Below, piece by piece: positions 7,523 to 9,734 of a stretch of 9,734 nucleotides of DNA. The notes under the pieces were generated by a model. The model was not told where the DNA came from, made no database searches, and worked only from the letters and a program-made list of their open reading frames with translations. The stretch is from Weeksellaceae bacterium. Its GTDB lineage: Bacteria; Bacteroidota; Bacteroidia; Flavobacteriales; Weeksellaceae. A program made the translations under genes and the position numbers. Numbering within the stretch: the stretch's first letter is position 1; each line of letters starts with the position of its first letter. The stretch covers positions 1-9,734 of the forward strand of contig JAQVKJ010000027.1 of assembly GCA_028694715.1 (NCBI GenBank), read 5' to 3'.

Positions 7523-7634
7523 TAAATGTTAAATGGATTCTGAAACATTGTAATCATGTAAAATTTAGGTGTTGTTGTTTGAAAAATCTGATGAATAATT
7601 CAAAAGAAACTCAAATAAAGTGTATCCTCGACAT

Positions 7635-8786
7635 TTAGTTGTTTTTGTCAATTGGGGTGTACTGAACGATTTTCAGGTCAAAACCGCTGAGTGTTTGTTC
7701 TTTGTTGTCTGGGTTCCTGGTAATCAGGTTTGCTTTTCTGATATTGAGGTCTTTGATGATTTGTCCACCGATGCCGTAGTCCCTCATGTCGTTGGGAATG
7801 GTGCCGGTTTCCGCATTGCCTTCTGAGAAAAGTCTGTAACGGCTCATCTTTCTGTACATCAAATCTGAATCCGATACATTGTTGATAAAAATCATTGCAC
7901 CTTTGCCGTATTCACTGATGATTTTGCTTGTGAGTGCAAGCTGTGGGAATTCACCTGATTCCAGTGCAGAAAACAAATCGTAATACATATTGGAAGAAAT
8001 CACCCGGATGGGCACGACTTCGTCTCCTGTCCAACTTCCTTTGGTCAGTGCGAAGTGTATTTGGTTGTTGGTGGTCTGTTTATATGCTGTCAGATGGAAA
8101 TCGCCAAAAAATGTTTTCACAGGGAATGCATCCACCTTTTCAATCAGCGAATCATTTTTGAGTCGATAAGCAATCAAGTCCTGAATGCTAATGATTTTCA
8201 ATCCGAATTTATTTGCGATTTCAAGCAACTGAGGCAGTCTTGCCATGCTTCCGTCTTCGTTCAGGATTTCTACCAGAATTCCGGCGGGCTTCAGTCCGGC
8301 CAGTCTTGCAAGGTCCACAGCGGCTTCGGTATGACCGGCTCTTCTCAATACACCTCCTTCTTTGGCTTGTAACGGAAAAATATGTCCAGGTCGCCCGAGG
8401 TCTTGAGGTCGGGTACTTTCGTCAGTGAGTGCTTCAATGGTATTTGCGCGGTCATGTACAGAAATTCCTGTGGTGTTGCCTTTCCCTTTGTAGTCCACCG
8501 AAACGGTGAATTGGGTGTGATGCAAAACCGTATTGTGTTCGACCATCAGTTGTAAATCCAGTTCAAGGCATCGTTCAACGGTAAGCGGTGCACAAATCAG
8601 ACCCCGACCGTGGGTGGCCATGAAGTTAATCATTTCGGGCGTAACTTTTTCGGCAGCTGCTACAAAATCACCCTCATTTTCACGGTCTTCATCGTCCACC
8701 ACAATGATTACTTTGCCTGTTCTAATATCGTCCAGCGCTTCTTCAATGCTGTTCAATTGTATGCTTTGATTGCTATCTTTTTTCAT
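7635..8786 (-). CDS. ribB: 3,4-dihydroxy-2-butanone-4-phosphate synthase with degenerate GTP cyclohydrolase II domain
   Basis: This enzyme converts ribulose 5-phosphate to 3,4-dihydroxy-2-butanone 4-phosphate and formate, supplying the four-carbon unit of riboflavin in the cytoplasm. Of 383 residues, 11-209 form a complete RibB domain: acidic metal/substrate loop DDEDRENEGD (31-40), GISVHDRANTI, ESTRPQDLGRPGHIFPL (123-139) and RRAGHTEAAVDLARLAGL (148-165). Residues about 218-378 follow the RibA fold and keep late motifs (DMRDYGIGGQIIKDL, 333-347). They lack the zinc-binding CxTGDxFGSxRCDC segment (here RVISSNMYYDLFSAL) and the QEGRGIGL loop. This half therefore should not hydrolyse GTP; a separate ribA is expected elsewhere. 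I chose the ATG at 8786, whose A overlaps the upstream TGA (TGATG); an in-frame GTG at 8789 is the alternative. The gene is coupled to the LptF/LptG gene. Confidence 0.95.
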   Translation of the reverse strand: MKKDSNQSIQLNSIEEALDDIRTGKVIIVVDDEDRENEGDFVAAAEKVTPEMINFMATHGRGLICAPLTVERCLELDLQLMVEHNTVLHHTQFTVSVDYKGKGNTTGISVHDRANTIEALTDESTRPQDLGRPGHIFPLQAKEGGVLRRAGHTEAAVDLARLAGLKPAGILVEILNEDGSMARLPQLLEIANKFGLKIISIQDLIAYRLKNDSLIEKVDAFPVKTFFGDFHLTAYKQTTNNQIHFALTKGSWTGDEVVPIRVISSNMYYDLFSALESGEFPQLALTSKIISEYGKGAMIFINNVSDSDLMYRKMSRYRLFSEGNAETGTIPNDMRDYGIGGQIIKDLNIRKANLITRNPDNKEQTLSGFDLKIVQYTPIDKNN

Positions 8787-9734
8787 CACTGGTATCTACT
8801 GTGTTCAACATTTTTTGTGGTTCTGAGTTTTGAAATAAATTTTATTATAGGATCGGTGTACATGCTTAAGTTAAAGAGAGCCGAATCATGGTTTGCCTTG
8901 TAGAAGAGAAGCAGTGCAACCGGAAAAAAGACCAGATTGGCTGCCCAGGCTGCAAAGATAGGTTCTAAAATACCGTTTTTGGCCATATTTTCAGAAGAAA
9001 AATTAATGATATAATAAAACACAAAAACGATAATTGAAATCACCACCGGCATGCCAAATCCACCTTTTTTGACGATGGCACCCAAAGGTGCACCTATAAA
9101 AAAGAATACTATACAGGTGAATGCATAAGAGTAATTCCGGTGATAATGCAATTTTTGTTTGGCCTGTAATTTTAGACGATAATCAAGATCGTCACTTCTC
9201 CATTTGTATTCGCTGATGTCTCTCTCAAGCATAATCAAGGCTTCGTTGATGACCCTATCTCTTTGTTCCTGATTGAGTTCATCGATTGGAACCGGCATTT
9301 TTTGGCTTCCGTCCAATTTAACTGTATCGAGTCCTTTGGCAGTGGGTATGCTGTTGGTCAGTATTTTTTCGGCAGTTTCAGCAGCGTATTGTTGATTGGC
9401 GATTTCCAAGGAATCGATGAGTATTTTAAGTTCAGCAGCATTTTTGAATTTGTAATGCCCCTGAATGTTTTCTTCATCGGTGGCTTTTTGTATGATTTCG
9501 GATATATCGATGTACTGCACCAAGGTTTCAAATTCTATCAGCTGATTGGGCTGATTCCTGAGTGCGTTTCCTGTTTTCCCTTTGATTTGGTCCACAGAAA
9601 TATAACCATGGTGAAGCACCATTTTCAGCAATCGGATGTCGGCAGAATCACGGTTGAGTGTTCCACTGTCAGCGATAATGGTTCTGTAATCATCGTCAAA
9701 ATTTCCACTTTGATGAATAAAAACATCTTTCAGA
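8786..9734 (-). CDS. LptF/LptG-family LPS-export permease, C-terminal part (5' end outside window)
   Basis: The frame is open from the window edge (first full codon at 9733, LKDVFIHQSGNFDDDY...) to a TGA at 8786-8788, giving 315 residues; the N-terminus with its membrane helices is missing. The visible first half would be the tail of the periplasmic jelly-roll domain plus a charged, probably helical linker. Three membrane spans follow at about visible residues 201-220 (around VFFFIGAPLGAIVKKGG), 226-245 (MPVVISIIVFVFYYIIN) and 256-279 (PIFAAWAANLVFFPVALLLF). 'GAPLGAIVKKGGFGMP', a later 'ENMAKNG' and 'AAWAAN' are hallmarks of the YjgP/YjgQ family. LptF and LptG form the inner-membrane part of the LptB2FGC transporter that extracts lipopolysaccharide towards the outer membrane. 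I cannot tell LptF from LptG here. The stop overlaps the ribB start. Confidence 0.92.
   Translation of the reverse strand, partial: LKDVFIHQSGNFDDDYRTIIADSGTLNRDSADIRLLKMVLHHGYISVDQIKGKTGNALRNQPNQLIEFETLVQYIDISEIIQKATDEENIQGHYKFKNAAELKILIDSLEIANQQYAAETAEKILTNSIPTAKGLDTVKLDGSQKMPVPIDELNQEQRDRVINEALIMLERDISEYKWRSDDLDYRLKLQAKQKLHYHRNYSYAFTCIVFFFIGAPLGAIVKKGGFGMPVVISIIVFVFYYIINFSSENMAKNGILEPIFAAWAANLVFFPVALLLFYKANHDSALFNLSMYTDPIIKFISKLRTTKNVEHSRYQ

Larger units (their letters stand above)
7213..7634. other. Intergenic region, probable promoter/leader of surface-protein unit
   Basis: There is no credible gene on either strand in these 422 bases, and the sequence is AT-rich. On the minus strand it should carry the 3' end of the ribB transcript and the promoter of the surface-protein unit. 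I found no exact minus-strand match to the Bacteroidota -7 element TAnnTTTG. The nearest is CAGATTTG (7321-7328, one mismatch), which lacks a TTG at normal distance. A small hairpin (AAGCC / GGCTT, 7235-7247) lies 23-35 bases before the start codon. The two repeats listed separately are the other structures seen. I found no clear hairpin-plus-T terminator after ribB. Confidence 0.6.

Noticed and set aside
7635..8786. Bifunctional RibBA annotation for the riboflavin gene
   Set aside because: The GTP cyclohydrolase II half lacks its zinc-binding cysteines and the QEGRGIGL loop, so only RibB activity is supported.
8055..8903. Several plus-strand open frames opposite ribB and the LptF/LptG gene
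   Set aside because: They are antisense to well-recognised proteins with intact motifs and have no family features of their own.

Overview
The window looks like chromosomal DNA of a member of the Bacteroidota, most likely order Flavobacteriales. The main evidence is a 1690-residue secreted protein ending in what looks like a type IX secretion (T9SS) sorting domain of the 'type C' kind. Supporting evidence is the RibB form with a degenerate GTP-cyclohydrolase half, the DUF3857/transglutaminase protein, the LptF/LptG-family permease, the AT-rich intergenic DNA and the absence of clear Shine-Dalgarno sequences. Every convincing gene is on the minus strand, so transcription runs from high to low coordinates. 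I see no rRNA, tRNA, CRISPR array, insertion sequence or phage gene.

Layout in transcription order. (1) 9734-7635: the C-terminal part of an LptF/LptG-family lipopolysaccharide-export permease, cut by the window edge, followed with a 1-base stop/start overlap by ribB for riboflavin synthesis. (2) 7634-7213: about 420 bases without a gene. It is AT-rich and holds a pair of imperfect direct repeats and a short perfect dyad, and it probably contains the promoter of the next unit. (3) 7212-1818: a two-gene unit made of a very large mosaic surface protein and, one base after its stop codon, a 106-residue exported protein with a C-terminal membrane anchor. A strong hairpin terminator at 1764-1798 ends this unit. 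(4) 1660-1: dtd (D-aminoacyl-tRNA deacylase) and, again one base after its stop codon, an exported DUF3857/transglutaminase-like protein that runs off the window.

The housekeeping parts (lptF/G-ribB and dtd) are ordinary. The accessory part is the 7212-1818 unit. The large protein combines an N-terminal module resembling the leader of WapA/Rhs-type wall proteins, a DNRLRE-like beta-sandwich, a fibronectin type III domain, further beta-sandwich modules, and a T9SS C-terminal domain. It carries no recognisable Rhs repeats or toxin domain. Its tightly coupled partner has the plan of a sorted or anchored surface protein: signal peptide, acidic Gly/Pro-rich linker, Pro-containing motif, membrane segment and Arg-rich tail. 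I infer that the two genes make a cell-surface adhesin or matrix protein with a small membrane-anchored companion. No homology search was possible, so the domain names rest on recognised sequence patterns.
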